NCBI RefSeq assembly: GCF_019613955.1
Contig: NZ_CP080443.1
Location: forward strand, 124,001 to 188,000
Source of the DNA: Chryseobacterium sp. LJ668
GTDB lineage: Bacteria; Bacteroidota; Bacteroidia; Flavobacteriales; Weeksellaceae
Length of the DNA: 64,000 nt
Reading direction: 5' to 3'
The notes under the pieces are model-generated. The model saw only the letters and a list, made by a program, of their open reading frames with translations, was not told the DNA's origin and searched no databases. Positions 9,053 to 17,738 of the stretch are shown here, in pieces; within the stretch, counting starts at the first letter, position 1, and every line of letters starts with the position of its first letter. A program made the position numbers and the translations under genes.

Positions 9053-10258
9053 TTAAACTAACGGATAAACAGTTTGCATAATTACAGGTTGTTTATCAAA
9101 TCTTAACGAGCTTTGAAAACTATTGATGATTTCCAGACTCTCAAGATGAGGAAGTCTTTCGAGAGAAATTTCATCATCAATATCCCAAAGTCCGCTGTGA
9201 TGCCAATAATCTAAATGATCCCAATCCGGACGGTCTATAACGGGGTAAAAGCAGCAGCCTAAAAGCGGAATTCCTGTTTTTAAAATAGAAATGCATTCAT
9301 TTGCGATCGATTGAATCCATTTTCCTCGGTCTTCACCAGGATGGCTTGTTTCAGAAATGACAATGGGTCTTCCATATCTGGTGAAGACCGTCTCAATAAG
9401 CGAATGCAACGTGCGGGATAAAGGATGCGGCGGATCATCGGCCCATGGTAAAAATTCGTGGGTTTCGTTGATCCATTGATTGTTAAAGTAATAATTAACT
9501 CCGATGATGTCTAAATATTCCGGTGTACCTCTGAGCTCCGGACAGATAACTCCTGAGAGCATATCATGAACCTGAAACTGTTCAAAATGTTTTTTCTCGG
9601 CAGTCAGCAAAGATAAACTGTCACTTTCGTTATTAGTGACAATACTGACCAAGGGCTCTGTAACCATTATCCTTACTGTAGGATCAACTTCTTTCATGAG
9701 TTCTATACCTTCAATGTATGCTTTCATCAAAGCATATTTCACTTCCCAACCCTGCCCGATGCAATACGGTGATGTGCCCCTGACGTCGCCACCAAGCCAT
9801 GAAATAAAACTTACTTCATTGATTGGGGTTACAATTAAAATCCCATTCGGAACCAATTTTCTGTACATCAAAACAAATTCTCGACAGAGATGAGCAAATC
9901 TCCTGGCAAACATCGGATGAAGCGGTGTGAGATCATCCGGAAAACCAAAATGACAAATGTCCCAGATTACCTGGATATTTTTCGTTCTGGATATTTTGAT
10001 CATCTGTTGCACTTCCGACCAGTCATACTGATAAGCTTTGGCTTCAATCCTGCTCCATCGAATTCCTTCGCGTACGGTTTTGATTCCGATTAAATTTAAT
10101 CTATCATAGTCCTCTGCAAGATAACGGTCATGGCCAGATGCATGCAACAGATCTACACGGTTTCCGAATGCATTCTGATGATCAGCACATTCAAAACCAC
10201 CCATTAGAAAACTCTTGAAAGGATTCTGATTAGACTGTAGAAAATCATTACTGAACAT
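9053..10258 (-). CDS. Clan-A glycoside hydrolase (GH1/GH5-like), last gene of a glycan operon
   Basis: 401 residues with a (beta/alpha)8-barrel glycosidase pattern. The likely acid/base is E148 in TPINEVSF (the NE signature) and the likely nucleophile is E303 in PIVISETSHPG. REGIRWSRIE at residues 63-72 resembles the GH1 strand that binds sugar. It has no signal peptide, so it probably acts in the cytoplasm. Its start overlaps the UDP-galactopyranose mutase gene by 11 bp, implying translational coupling. Linkage to Glf suggests a galactofuranose-related or lipid-linked glycan substrate, but this is inference. It could be a GH1-like protein of another activity. Confidence 0.78.
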   Translation of the reverse strand: MFSNDFLQSNQNPFKSFLMGGFECADHQNAFGNRVDLLHASGHDRYLAEDYDRLNLIGIKTVREGIRWSRIEAKAYQYDWSEVQQMIKISRTKNIQVIWDICHFGFPDDLTPLHPMFARRFAHLCREFVLMYRKLVPNGILIVTPINEVSFISWLGGDVRGTSPYCIGQGWEVKYALMKAYIEGIELMKEVDPTVRIMVTEPLVSIVTNNESDSLSLLTAEKKHFEQFQVHDMLSGVICPELRGTPEYLDIIGVNYYFNNQWINETHEFLPWADDPPHPLSRTLHSLIETVFTRYGRPIVISETSHPGEDRGKWIQSIANECISILKTGIPLLGCCFYPVIDRPDWDHLDYWHHSGLWDIDDEISLERLPHLESLEIINSFQSSLRFDKQPVIMQTVYPLV

Positions 10259-11351
10259 GTACTTCCTGATTTTTAATTTTTCGGTACAGTGCGAGCGACT
10301 GTGCCACTACCTGATCCATATTATAGTATTTATAAGTGGCGAGTCGACCTGTGAAAAAAACATCCGGATGCTCTTCTGCCAGTTTTTTATACTGATTGTA
10401 AATTTCCTGGTTTTGTTTTCTCGGGATTGGGTAATAAGGATCTCCTTCAGCAGTCGGGTATTCATAAACGATCGTGCTTTTCGGGTTTTTTTGTCCTGTT
10501 AAATATTTAAATTCAGTAATCCTGGTGTACAGATTTGAGGTCGGATAATTCACTGTTCCAGTGTTTTGATAAACTTCCTGATTTAATGTTTCAAATTTAA
10601 AATTAATAGATCGGTACGGCAGCTTACCATAGCAGTAATCAAAATAAGAGTCAATCGGACCTGTGTAAATCAATCTTCTGAACGGTATTACATCAATAAT
10701 ATCCTTATAATCTGTCTGCAGCATGATACTGATATTTTTATGAGACAGCATTTTTTTAAACATTTCGGTGTATCCATGTTTGGGCATTGCCTGATAAGTA
10801 TCTGTAAAATAACGGTCATCCTTATTCGTTCGTGTCGGAACACGTGCAGTCACTGAAGCATCAAGCTCAGAAGGATCAAGATCCCACTGTTTTTTAGTAT
10901 ACCCTTTAAAAAATTTCTCATACAACTCTTTTCCCACTACGTTTAATACGACATCTTCTGAAGTACGAATCGGACTTCTTTTTTCCGCTTTTGACGCCAG
11001 GAAATCTGTAACCTCATCAGATGTAAGATTTTTACCGTACAGTTCATTAATTGTGGTAAGGTTAATGGGAATAGGAACCAATAAACCGTCTACACTTCCT
11101 AAAACCCGATGCTCATAAGGTCTCCACTCGGTAAATTTTCCTAAATATTTAAAAACGTCTTCAGAATTGGTGTGAAATATGTGAGGTCCGTATTTATGAA
11201 TGAGAATTCCTTCATCATTATAATAATCATAAGCATTTCCGGCAATATGATCACGTTTGTCCACAATTAATATTTTTTTCCCTTCTGACGCAAGACGTTC
11301 TGCTAATACTGCACCGGCAAAGCCGCAGCCCACAATTAAAAAATCATACAT
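10248..11351 (-). CDS. glf: UDP-galactopyranose mutase
   Basis: 367-residue FAD enzyme that interconverts UDP-galactopyranose and UDP-galactofuranose. The N-terminal FAD motif is YDFLIVGCGFAGAVLAE, followed by DKRDHIAGNAYDY, then GPHIFHT near residue 55. Conserved family blocks GYTKKQWDLDPSELDASVTARVP and YTGPIDSYFDYCYGKLPYRS are intact. Length is normal. The start overlaps the glycosyltransferase stop region by 8 bp and the gene overlaps the downstream glycosidase by 11 bp, so the three form one tightly coupled operon. Implies galactofuranose in a surface glycan. Confidence 0.95.
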   Translation of the reverse strand: MYDFLIVGCGFAGAVLAERLASEGKKILIVDKRDHIAGNAYDYYNDEGILIHKYGPHIFHTNSEDVFKYLGKFTEWRPYEHRVLGSVDGLLVPIPINLTTINELYGKNLTSDEVTDFLASKAEKRSPIRTSEDVVLNVVGKELYEKFFKGYTKKQWDLDPSELDASVTARVPTRTNKDDRYFTDTYQAMPKHGYTEMFKKMLSHKNISIMLQTDYKDIIDVIPFRRLIYTGPIDSYFDYCYGKLPYRSINFKFETLNQEVYQNTGTVNYPTSNLYTRITEFKYLTGQKNPKSTIVYEYPTAEGDPYYPIPRKQNQEIYNQYKKLAEEHPDVFFTGRLATYKYYNMDQVVAQSLALYRKIKNQEVHVQ

Positions 11352-12456
11352 GATTGATTTGTTTTTTTTTGTTGTTAATTTTTACATTATTGATTAAAGC
11401 ATTCATTTTATTAAAGGTATTATCCCAGGAATCATCTGCCAGAAAATGATCAACTGTTCGAAGCCAATGGTCCTTCTCGGTATCGGCAAAGATTTTTTCA
11501 GCAGCTGAAATAAATGATTCTGCATCATCAATGATTTGCACAAGACCTGCATTGCCATACGGATGAACAACATCTTTAATCGCAGTTGATATCACAGGTT
11601 TTCCTGCGGCAAGGTATTCCGGGGTTTTTGTAGGGCTTATAAATTCAGTAGATTCATTGAGCGCAAATAAAATAAGCGCAATATCCCAATGAGCAATATA
11701 ATTAGGCAATTCTGAATAGCTTTTTGGACCTAAATAGTGAATATTTGGTGCCTTCGGTAATTCTTCGTGACTGATCTTTACTACTGGACCGATGATTATA
11801 AATTGCCAGTCTGGCTGCCGCGCAGAAACAGTACGGAGAAGCTCAATATCAAATCTCTCATCAACAACACCAAAGAAACCTAATCTAGGAAAGCCTATGG
11901 ATGACTGGTCAAATGGGTCTGAATGTACACTTCTTGCTTTTCCGAAATGTAATTTATCAATGCTGCTTGGCATTGCATGGATATTGTGGTGACGGCTTTT
12001 CTTGGCTTGATACAAAGAGTTTCCGCCTGTGAAAACAACATCAGCTTTTCGGAAAAGTTCTTGCTCCAGCTGGAGAATTTGAGGTGGGGCAAATTTGAAT
12101 GCAGACAACTCATCCATAGAATCATAAATTAAAATTTCAGGATTAAGGTGATCGGTAAACTGAAGAGCCATCGGAGTATAATACCAGCTGATATAATCTT
12201 CAATGTCATATTCCACCATCAGCTGTCTGATAAGATTACGGATTCTTTCATTGGTCGTATCATCATGATTGGTTACCAGAAGTTCGATGATATATACTCC
12301 GTCCTGAATATTGACAATATACATGTCGGAATCTCCGATCTTTGGCTCTTCAAAATAAAAGACTTGGTACATTTTTGAAAACCTTGTTAAAAGGTGTTGT
12401 GGCCTTTGGTAGACAAAGTTCCACGATAAATGGCTGAAACATAGTAAGTTCTGCAT
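11344..12456 (-). CDS. GT-B glycosyltransferase, first gene of the glf operon
   Basis: 370-residue cytoplasmic protein. It starts MQNLLCFSHLSWNFVYQRPQHLL, a pattern common in GT-B transferases that sit beside glf genes. The C-terminal half contains FFGVVDERFDIELL, IIIGPVV and the nucleotide-sugar site EFISPTKTPEYLAAGKPVIST, which matches the GT4-like C-terminal domain. No signal peptide or membrane span. Being first in the operon with UDP-galactopyranose mutase, it may transfer galactofuranose, but the donor is not shown by sequence. A perfect TGAT-N4-ATCA palindrome lies 41 bp upstream. Confidence 0.85.
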   Translation of the reverse strand: MQNLLCFSHLSWNFVYQRPQHLLTRFSKMYQVFYFEEPKIGDSDMYIVNIQDGVYIIELLVTNHDDTTNERIRNLIRQLMVEYDIEDYISWYYTPMALQFTDHLNPEILIYDSMDELSAFKFAPPQILQLEQELFRKADVVFTGGNSLYQAKKSRHHNIHAMPSSIDKLHFGKARSVHSDPFDQSSIGFPRLGFFGVVDERFDIELLRTVSARQPDWQFIIIGPVVKISHEELPKAPNIHYLGPKSYSELPNYIAHWDIALILFALNESTEFISPTKTPEYLAAGKPVISTAIKDVVHPYGNAGLVQIIDDAESFISAAEKIFADTEKDHWLRTVDHFLADDSWDNTFNKMNALINNVKINNKKKQINHV

Positions 12457-13033
12457 AATATTGTATTGTAATTTGGTTTTGATATTGACAATTTAATGAT
12501 TCAAATCAGCTTTCTTTATGACTATAAACATACAGATCTATATACAACTGAGTATCAGGTACAAGGCATTTGTAAAATTTATAATGATCGTCGGTATTTA
12601 TTATTTTATTAAAATAATCGATCATAACAGGATGTATTTATATACAACGCACTTTGTATATCTAATTTAGAATGTTAAACATTAACCAATCTCTAAATTA
12701 TCATAGAAAAATCCAGGCATACCTGAATATTTTATAAAACTGAAAAGATATCAGCAAGTGAGGATATTTTATATTCAAAAAAATTCTGCTTATCCAAGTA
12801 TTTATGTGTATTGAATAAATTGTGCCAAAAATCGATTATTAATCAATTTTTACTAATTTTTTTAAATTTAGCCAAAACAGTCCATTTGCTTTAAAAAGAA
12901 CCATAAATATAATTTATAGTACATAAACTTCCTTTCCATTTTGAATTATCTAAAAAATAAATAATTTTTTATTAAAAGTGTAAAATTGGTATGCTTTTAG
13001 CAACTAAACTAAATACCAAAAAACTTAAATATT
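12457..13033. other. Divergent intergenic region
   Basis: About 580 bp, AT-rich, between the glf operon and the DUF892 gene. No supported ORF. It contains the Crp/Fnr-like palindrome at 12497-12508 and a second, imperfect one, TATGACTATAAACATA, at 12517-12532, both on the glf-operon side. Confidence 0.6.
12497..12508. promoter_or_regulatory. Crp/Fnr-like palindrome TGATTCAAATCA
   Basis: Perfect TGAT/ATCA arms with spacer TCAA, 41 bp upstream of the glycosyltransferase start. The same half-site and the same TCAA spacer occur in the 18-bp palindrome before the first Crp/Fnr gene (30221-30238). Confidence 0.55.
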
Positions 13034-13633
13034 ATGGCAAAATCGACAAGTACAAAAACGACTGTTACTGATAAAACAGAAAACAACACAAGTACTAAAT
13101 CAAAACCAAGTGCTTCTACAGGGAAAATTAAAGCTAAAAGTGATGCTGCAGAAAACTTAAGAGATTTTCTAATCGATGGATTAAAAGATCTGTACTGGGC
13201 TGAAACCCATCTTTCTAAAGCATTGGTTAAAATGGAGAAAAATGCTACCTCTCCTAAACTTAAAGAAGCAATCAATAACCACAAAACAGAGACTGATGAG
13301 CAGGTATCTCGTCTTGAGCAAGTATTTGAGGCATTGGGAGAAAAAGCAAAAGCAGTAAAATGTGATGCGATGGATGGGCTGATAAAAGAAGGTGAAGGTA
13401 TCATGGAGGAAACGGAAGCAGGAGCAGTAAGAGATGCAGGAATCATTGCAGCTGCACAGAAAGTTGAACATTATGAGATTGCATCTTACGGTACTTTGGT
13501 ATCATACTGCAAGTTACTTCAGGAAGAGGAAGCAATGAACATCCTTCAGTCTACTTTAGATGAGGAAAAAAATTGTGATACATTATTAACTGAACTTGCC
13601 ATTTCTGAAATTAATCTGGAAGCGGCAAAATAG
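13034..13633 (+). CDS. DUF892 (YciE/YciF) ferritin-like protein
   Basis: 199 residues. A lysine/threonine-rich, disordered N-terminus (about 40 residues) precedes the YciF-type domain beginning at AAENLRDFLIDGLKDLYWAE. Four helices carry conserved acidic and His residues (DLYWAE, VSRLEQVFE, CDAMDGLIKEGEGIMEE, VEHYEIASYGTL) that form the ferritin-like di-iron site. The family is stress-associated in enterobacteria; its biochemical role is uncertain. A paralogue lies at 26162-26719 in the catalase operon. A terminator follows closely, so it appears monocistronic. Confidence 0.9.
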   Translation: MAKSTSTKTTVTDKTENNTSTKSKPSASTGKIKAKSDAAENLRDFLIDGLKDLYWAETHLSKALVKMEKNATSPKLKEAINNHKTETDEQVSRLEQVFEALGEKAKAVKCDAMDGLIKEGEGIMEETEAGAVRDAGIIAAAQKVEHYEIASYGTLVSYCKLLQEEEAMNILQSTLDEEKNCDTLLTELAISEINLEAAK

Positions 13634-13984
13634 TAGTATATTCTTTACAAACTGATAGCAGTCTTTTTATGGCTGCTTTTTTTATGACTTCTTTTAATGA
13701 AGACACTTTGATATGATTAATAATTAAATGTAGTAATCAATACTCTTACAGTGTGATCGATTTTTGAAAATAAGCAATAGTTTTTTAATTTTTAGTGTTA
13801 GATATTTTCATAGTTTTTAGTTTTTAGTTTTTATTAATAACGCGAAAATTCATCAACAGACATTCCTTTTAAAGTGAATTAAATTATTTTTTAAAATTTA
13901 AAATCCGGAAATCTAGTTTTATTGATGAAATTCGGTATTTGCATTAATATCTATTTACATTACCTTAGCACTTTTAGAACTAAA
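13634..13984. other. Intergenic region with terminator and TAGTTTT repeats
   Basis: 350 bp between the DUF892 and histidine kinase genes. It holds the terminator at 13657-13684 and three perfect tandem copies of TAGTTTT at 13811-13831, about 150 bp before the kinase start. No supported ORF. Confidence 0.6.
13657..13684 (+). terminator. Rho-independent terminator after the DUF892 gene
   Basis: AGCAGTC (13657-13663) pairs with GGCTGCT (13671-13677), including one G-T pair, around a 7-nt loop, and is followed by a run of T to 13683. Confidence 0.85.
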
Positions 13985-16699
13985 ATGAAATTATCTGATA
14001 CTCCTCTGCTAAAAAATATAATCGAGTCGGCACCAATCGGCAGTTGTATATTAGATGTCAATGATTTTGCTGTTGAATTATGCAATGACAGGTTTTCAGA
14101 GTTTTCCGGGATGTCTAAAGAAACTCTCGCTGGAAAATCCATTTTTGACATTTTCGCAGATCAATATACATTTGATAGAAAAATAATTTCAAATGTTATC
14201 AAAAACAAAGAGACCATTTATGCGGATGAGGTAAGCATGATATTTACTGATTATAGTAAAGATAAGGACATCAATGTGACATTCATCTATGCTCCTGTTC
14301 TGGATGATAATGGTCAGATTTCAAAAATTGCTATTTGGGCAATGGAAAATGCCGCAGAAAGCAAAGAACAGAAAATCGCAGAAGAAAAGACAGCTTCAGA
14401 ATGTGAACGGGAACGCACAAATGCGATTTTAAATCAAATTCCTGCAGGCATAGCTGTTTTATCAGGAAAGAAATTGATATTCGAGCTGGTAAATCCCGTC
14501 TATCAGTCATTGGTACCTGAAAGAGCACTTTTAGGAAGACCTTTTGTTGAAGCATTACCAGAATTGCAGGATTCGGAGATCAACCGTGCATTAAATAAGG
14601 TATATCAGGAAGGAGTTTCCCTGAATTTTAGCGATCAGCTTGTTCCTCTTTCAGTTCTGGAGCATGGGGCATTAGAGGAACGCTATTTTACATTCACATT
14701 CGTTCCCAGATTTAATTCTGAAGGAGTGGTAGATGGAGTATTTATCATCACTTTTGAAGTCACACATATTGTAGATAATCAAATAAATCTCGATCAGGCA
14801 AACAATAATTTAAATCAGATTATCAATATGCTGCCTGCATCTGTTGTCGTAATACGCCATGACGAGCTCATCGTTGAAATGATCAATGATGCCAACCTCG
14901 CCTACTGGAAAAAAACGCGGGATGAGGTAATTGGTAGACCTTTCCTCGAAATTTTGCCGGATCTTGCCGATCAGCCATTTGCATCACAGCTCAGAAGCGT
15001 AATGCATACCGGAGAAATTATTGATATAAAAGAAAGCCCGGTACTTTTTGTAGAGCCAGACGGAATGATCCGTGAAACCTTTGTTGATTATACGTACCAG
15101 CCTTTAACCGGTTTAGACGGAAAACGCGATGGTGTGCTTGTAATGTCATTCGAAATCACAGACAGAATAAGGGCAAAAAAGCAGCTCGAAAAGTACGCCG
15201 ATCAGCTGTCAATGGCTAATCATCAGTTATCTGAACTTAATAATAAATTGTCAAAAAGTGAGTCAAGATTTAAATACGTTTTCCATGAGGCTCCCGTTGC
15301 TATAGGCCTTCTTCAGGGCAGAGACTTGGTCATAGAATCAGCGAACAATAAAATTTTGGAATTATGGGGCAAAACCGACAGCATCATAGGAATTACATTA
15401 GAAGAAGCGCTTCCTGAAATTAAAGACCAGCCATTTCTAGGCTTACTGGATAACGTTTTTTCTACTGGAAAACCATTTTATGCAAATGAAATAAAGGCTA
15501 TGCTGATGCATGAGCAGGAATTAAAAGAGATTTTCTTTAATGTCGTATATCAGCCAATCGCAAATACAAACGGAAATATTGCTGATATATTGGTAGTGGC
15601 AGTAGATGTTACCGAGCAGGTAAATGCACGGAAATTAGTAGAGAAAAGTGAGGCTTACTTTAAAATGCTTGCAGATCTTATCCCTGCTAAGATATCGAAC
15701 GCCTTACCCAACGGAGAAGTCACTTTTTTTAATAAAAGATGGCTTGAATATTCGGGTATGAGCTTTGAAAATCTTCGTGATTTCGGGTATCAGCAAATGA
15801 TACATCCGGATGAGCTTGAGCACTTTCAATCAGGTTTAGCGGAAGCAGCAGCAACCGGTGTTGCGCATGTTTCTGAAATGCGTTTTAAAAATAAAGAGGG
15901 TAAATTCATTTGGCACCTGAATATAGCCTCTCCTATTCTGGATGACAATGGAGCCATCACCATGTGGATAGGATCTACTACAGACATTCAATGGCTGAAA
16001 GAAGAAGAACAGCGTAAAAATGATTTTATAGGAATGGTCTCACACGAGCTAAAAACACCGCTTACATCAGTAAATACATATTTGCAGCTGCTTCTCAAAA
16101 AGGCAGAAAACACAGAAGACCGTTTCCAAAAACAGGCATATGTGCAGTCTCTTAAACAGATCAGACACATGACTGAGATGATCAATGGTTTTCTGGATGT
16201 TTCGAGACTTGAATCTGCAAAACTGCATATCGAAAAGGCTGACTTCGAAATATCAGCCCTATTTACAGAAGTAAGTATTGACTATCAGCTACAATACTCT
16301 ACGCATGAGATTATTGTAGATCCTGCGCCGACGACGACAGTAAATGCAGACCGGGCAAAAATAGCACAGGTACTGAATAATATGGTAAGCAATGCCGTAA
16401 AATACTCAGAAGTAGGCTCCAGAATAGATATTTCTTTTGAAAGGGCCGGCAAAAACATCAGATTCATTGTGAAAGATAGAGGAATGGGAATACAGCCGGA
16501 AAATCTTAAAAAGCTTTTCGAGCGCTATTACCGGGTAAAGCAAGACAACAAAATTGCGGGCTTCGGAATTGGGCTCTACCTCAGTGCAGAAATAATTAAA
16601 GCACATGGAGGTGAAATTTGGGCAGAAAGTAGTCTGGGAAAAGGATCTACCTTTTATTTCGAATTACCTGCTCATCAAGATAATCGGAAAATAAAATAG
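13985..16699 (+). CDS. Multi-PAS sensor histidine kinase
   Basis: 904-residue cytoplasmic kinase. Four or five PAS-like sensor domains fill residues about 5-680; the repeats IGSCILDVNDF, PAGIAVLSGKK, PASVVVIRHDEL and PVAIGLLQGRD mark their starts, and the last (WLEYSGMSFENL) is PAS_3-like. The HisKA box SHELKTP has phospho-acceptor H687. N-box NMVSNAVKYS, G1 DRGMGI and G2 GFGIGLYLS define the ATPase. There is no transmembrane helix, receiver domain or adjacent response regulator, so it is an orphan that probably senses a soluble or redox signal. An upstream ATG at 13922 would add 21 residues of unlikely composition; the start at 13985 gives the PAS domain at once. Confidence 0.9.
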   Translation: MKLSDTPLLKNIIESAPIGSCILDVNDFAVELCNDRFSEFSGMSKETLAGKSIFDIFADQYTFDRKIISNVIKNKETIYADEVSMIFTDYSKDKDINVTFIYAPVLDDNGQISKIAIWAMENAAESKEQKIAEEKTASECERERTNAILNQIPAGIAVLSGKKLIFELVNPVYQSLVPERALLGRPFVEALPELQDSEINRALNKVYQEGVSLNFSDQLVPLSVLEHGALEERYFTFTFVPRFNSEGVVDGVFIITFEVTHIVDNQINLDQANNNLNQIINMLPASVVVIRHDELIVEMINDANLAYWKKTRDEVIGRPFLEILPDLADQPFASQLRSVMHTGEIIDIKESPVLFVEPDGMIRETFVDYTYQPLTGLDGKRDGVLVMSFEITDRIRAKKQLEKYADQLSMANHQLSELNNKLSKSESRFKYVFHEAPVAIGLLQGRDLVIESANNKILELWGKTDSIIGITLEEALPEIKDQPFLGLLDNVFSTGKPFYANEIKAMLMHEQELKEIFFNVVYQPIANTNGNIADILVVAVDVTEQVNARKLVEKSEAYFKMLADLIPAKISNALPNGEVTFFNKRWLEYSGMSFENLRDFGYQQMIHPDELEHFQSGLAEAAATGVAHVSEMRFKNKEGKFIWHLNIASPILDDNGAITMWIGSTTDIQWLKEEEQRKNDFIGMVSHELKTPLTSVNTYLQLLLKKAENTEDRFQKQAYVQSLKQIRHMTEMINGFLDVSRLESAKLHIEKADFEISALFTEVSIDYQLQYSTHEIIVDPAPTTTVNADRAKIAQVLNNMVSNAVKYSEVGSRIDISFERAGKNIRFIVKDRGMGIQPENLKKLFERYYRVKQDNKIAGFGIGLYLSAEIIKAHGGEIWAESSLGKGSTFYFELPAHQDNRKIK

Positions 16700-16765
16700 T
16701 GAATGGATAAAATCAATTTACTAAGTACAATAACAGTATTATTATAAAAAGGTTAAATCAAACTA

Positions 16766-17062
16766 TTACTTCAGAATTTTAGGCGTAAATTTTTCCTGAG
16801 AAAACTGATCTATTCTGTAAACTGAAAAAATTCCGTCTGAGCAATATTCTGTGCAGTTGATCTCTTGCTGCTGATCAGACCGATTATTGTAATCATGGAG
16901 AAACTTTTCCATTTCTTTATAATTTGCGGGAACAACTATATACTTTGCATCCTTGTGGTTAAATTCTGCGGCGTATTGCTGAAGTTTTAAGGTTCTGGCT
17001 AATGCTTCCTGGTAATTCATCTTATCTAAATCTAAAATCTTTTTTTGAGTATTTACGCTCAA
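16766..17062 (-). CDS. Small hypothetical protein
   Basis: 98 residues, soluble, no signal peptide. The N-terminal half is helical and charged (LDKMNYQEALARTLKLQQYAAEF). The middle has AKYIVVPANYKEMEKFLHDY, and the C-terminal part contains CTEYCSDGIFSVYRIDQF. The coding quality looks real (ordered amphipathic pattern, sensible composition), but no family is recognised. It is convergent with the histidine kinase gene. Confidence 0.6.
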   Translation of the reverse strand: MSVNTQKKILDLDKMNYQEALARTLKLQQYAAEFNHKDAKYIVVPANYKEMEKFLHDYNNRSDQQQEINCTEYCSDGIFSVYRIDQFSQEKFTPKILK

Positions 17063-17738
17063 GAGTTTGTGTTATTATTTTGCGATTTTGGATTTGGTAG
17101 AATGAATAATTCAACAACTCATAATCAAACTTCATTAATACTAAAGAATTACACGATAGTAATCTAATACTTTTATAAAGCTTTTAGTTGAAATCCTATT
17201 AGTTTGAAAATGAGATGCTTTATCTGCAAACTTAATACATTTTAACATATAATTTATATTAAATTTAAGTATTATTATATGAATTAAAATATTCTTTTAA
17301 TTGATATTATTCATTAATTTCATACATAAAACAACGGATTATTATAAAATATTTCCTAATTCGCTTGTTTGTAAGTTACTTTTTTCATCAGTAATAAAGA
17401 CCCTCATTTATCATTTATTCTCAAATCTACTTTATAATTATCCCTAACAAATAATTTTTACCAAAATAATACACCTATTGTTAGCTAATTTATTTTGGTG
17501 GTAAAGCTGTCTTTATGATCATAGTCATAGTATTAATATAAATTATTGAATGCTAAATTTTTTATTGAATGATGGTATAAAATTGGTGCTTTTCATATTG
17601 TCATTTTAAATGAACAGGGGTAGCGACAAATCAATTTTGGGGCAAACAGTATGAATGGTATTGTGGAGATGTTATTCTTAATTTTTAGTTGATTTACTTT
17701 GTAGTTTTCATCCCATTCACAATAATATAAGAACAGAT
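17063..17738. other. Long divergent intergenic region upstream of ccoG
   Basis: About 675 bp, strongly AT-rich, with no supported ORF. The only clear structure is the palindrome at 17514-17529. TTACTTTG near 17690, one mismatch from the Bacteroidetes TAnnTTTG box, may be the ccoG -7 element. Confidence 0.6.
17514..17529. promoter_or_regulatory. Crp/Fnr-like palindrome TATGATCATAGTCATA
   Basis: Arms TATGA/TCATA around six bases, 210 bp upstream of ccoG. An Fnr-type site here would fit low-oxygen control of cbb3 oxidase assembly. The distance is longer than usual. Confidence 0.55.

Noticed and set aside
13922..13984. Upstream ATG extension of the histidine kinase
   Set aside because: Adds 21 residues unlike a PAS N-terminus; the internal ATG at 13985 begins directly with the PAS domain.
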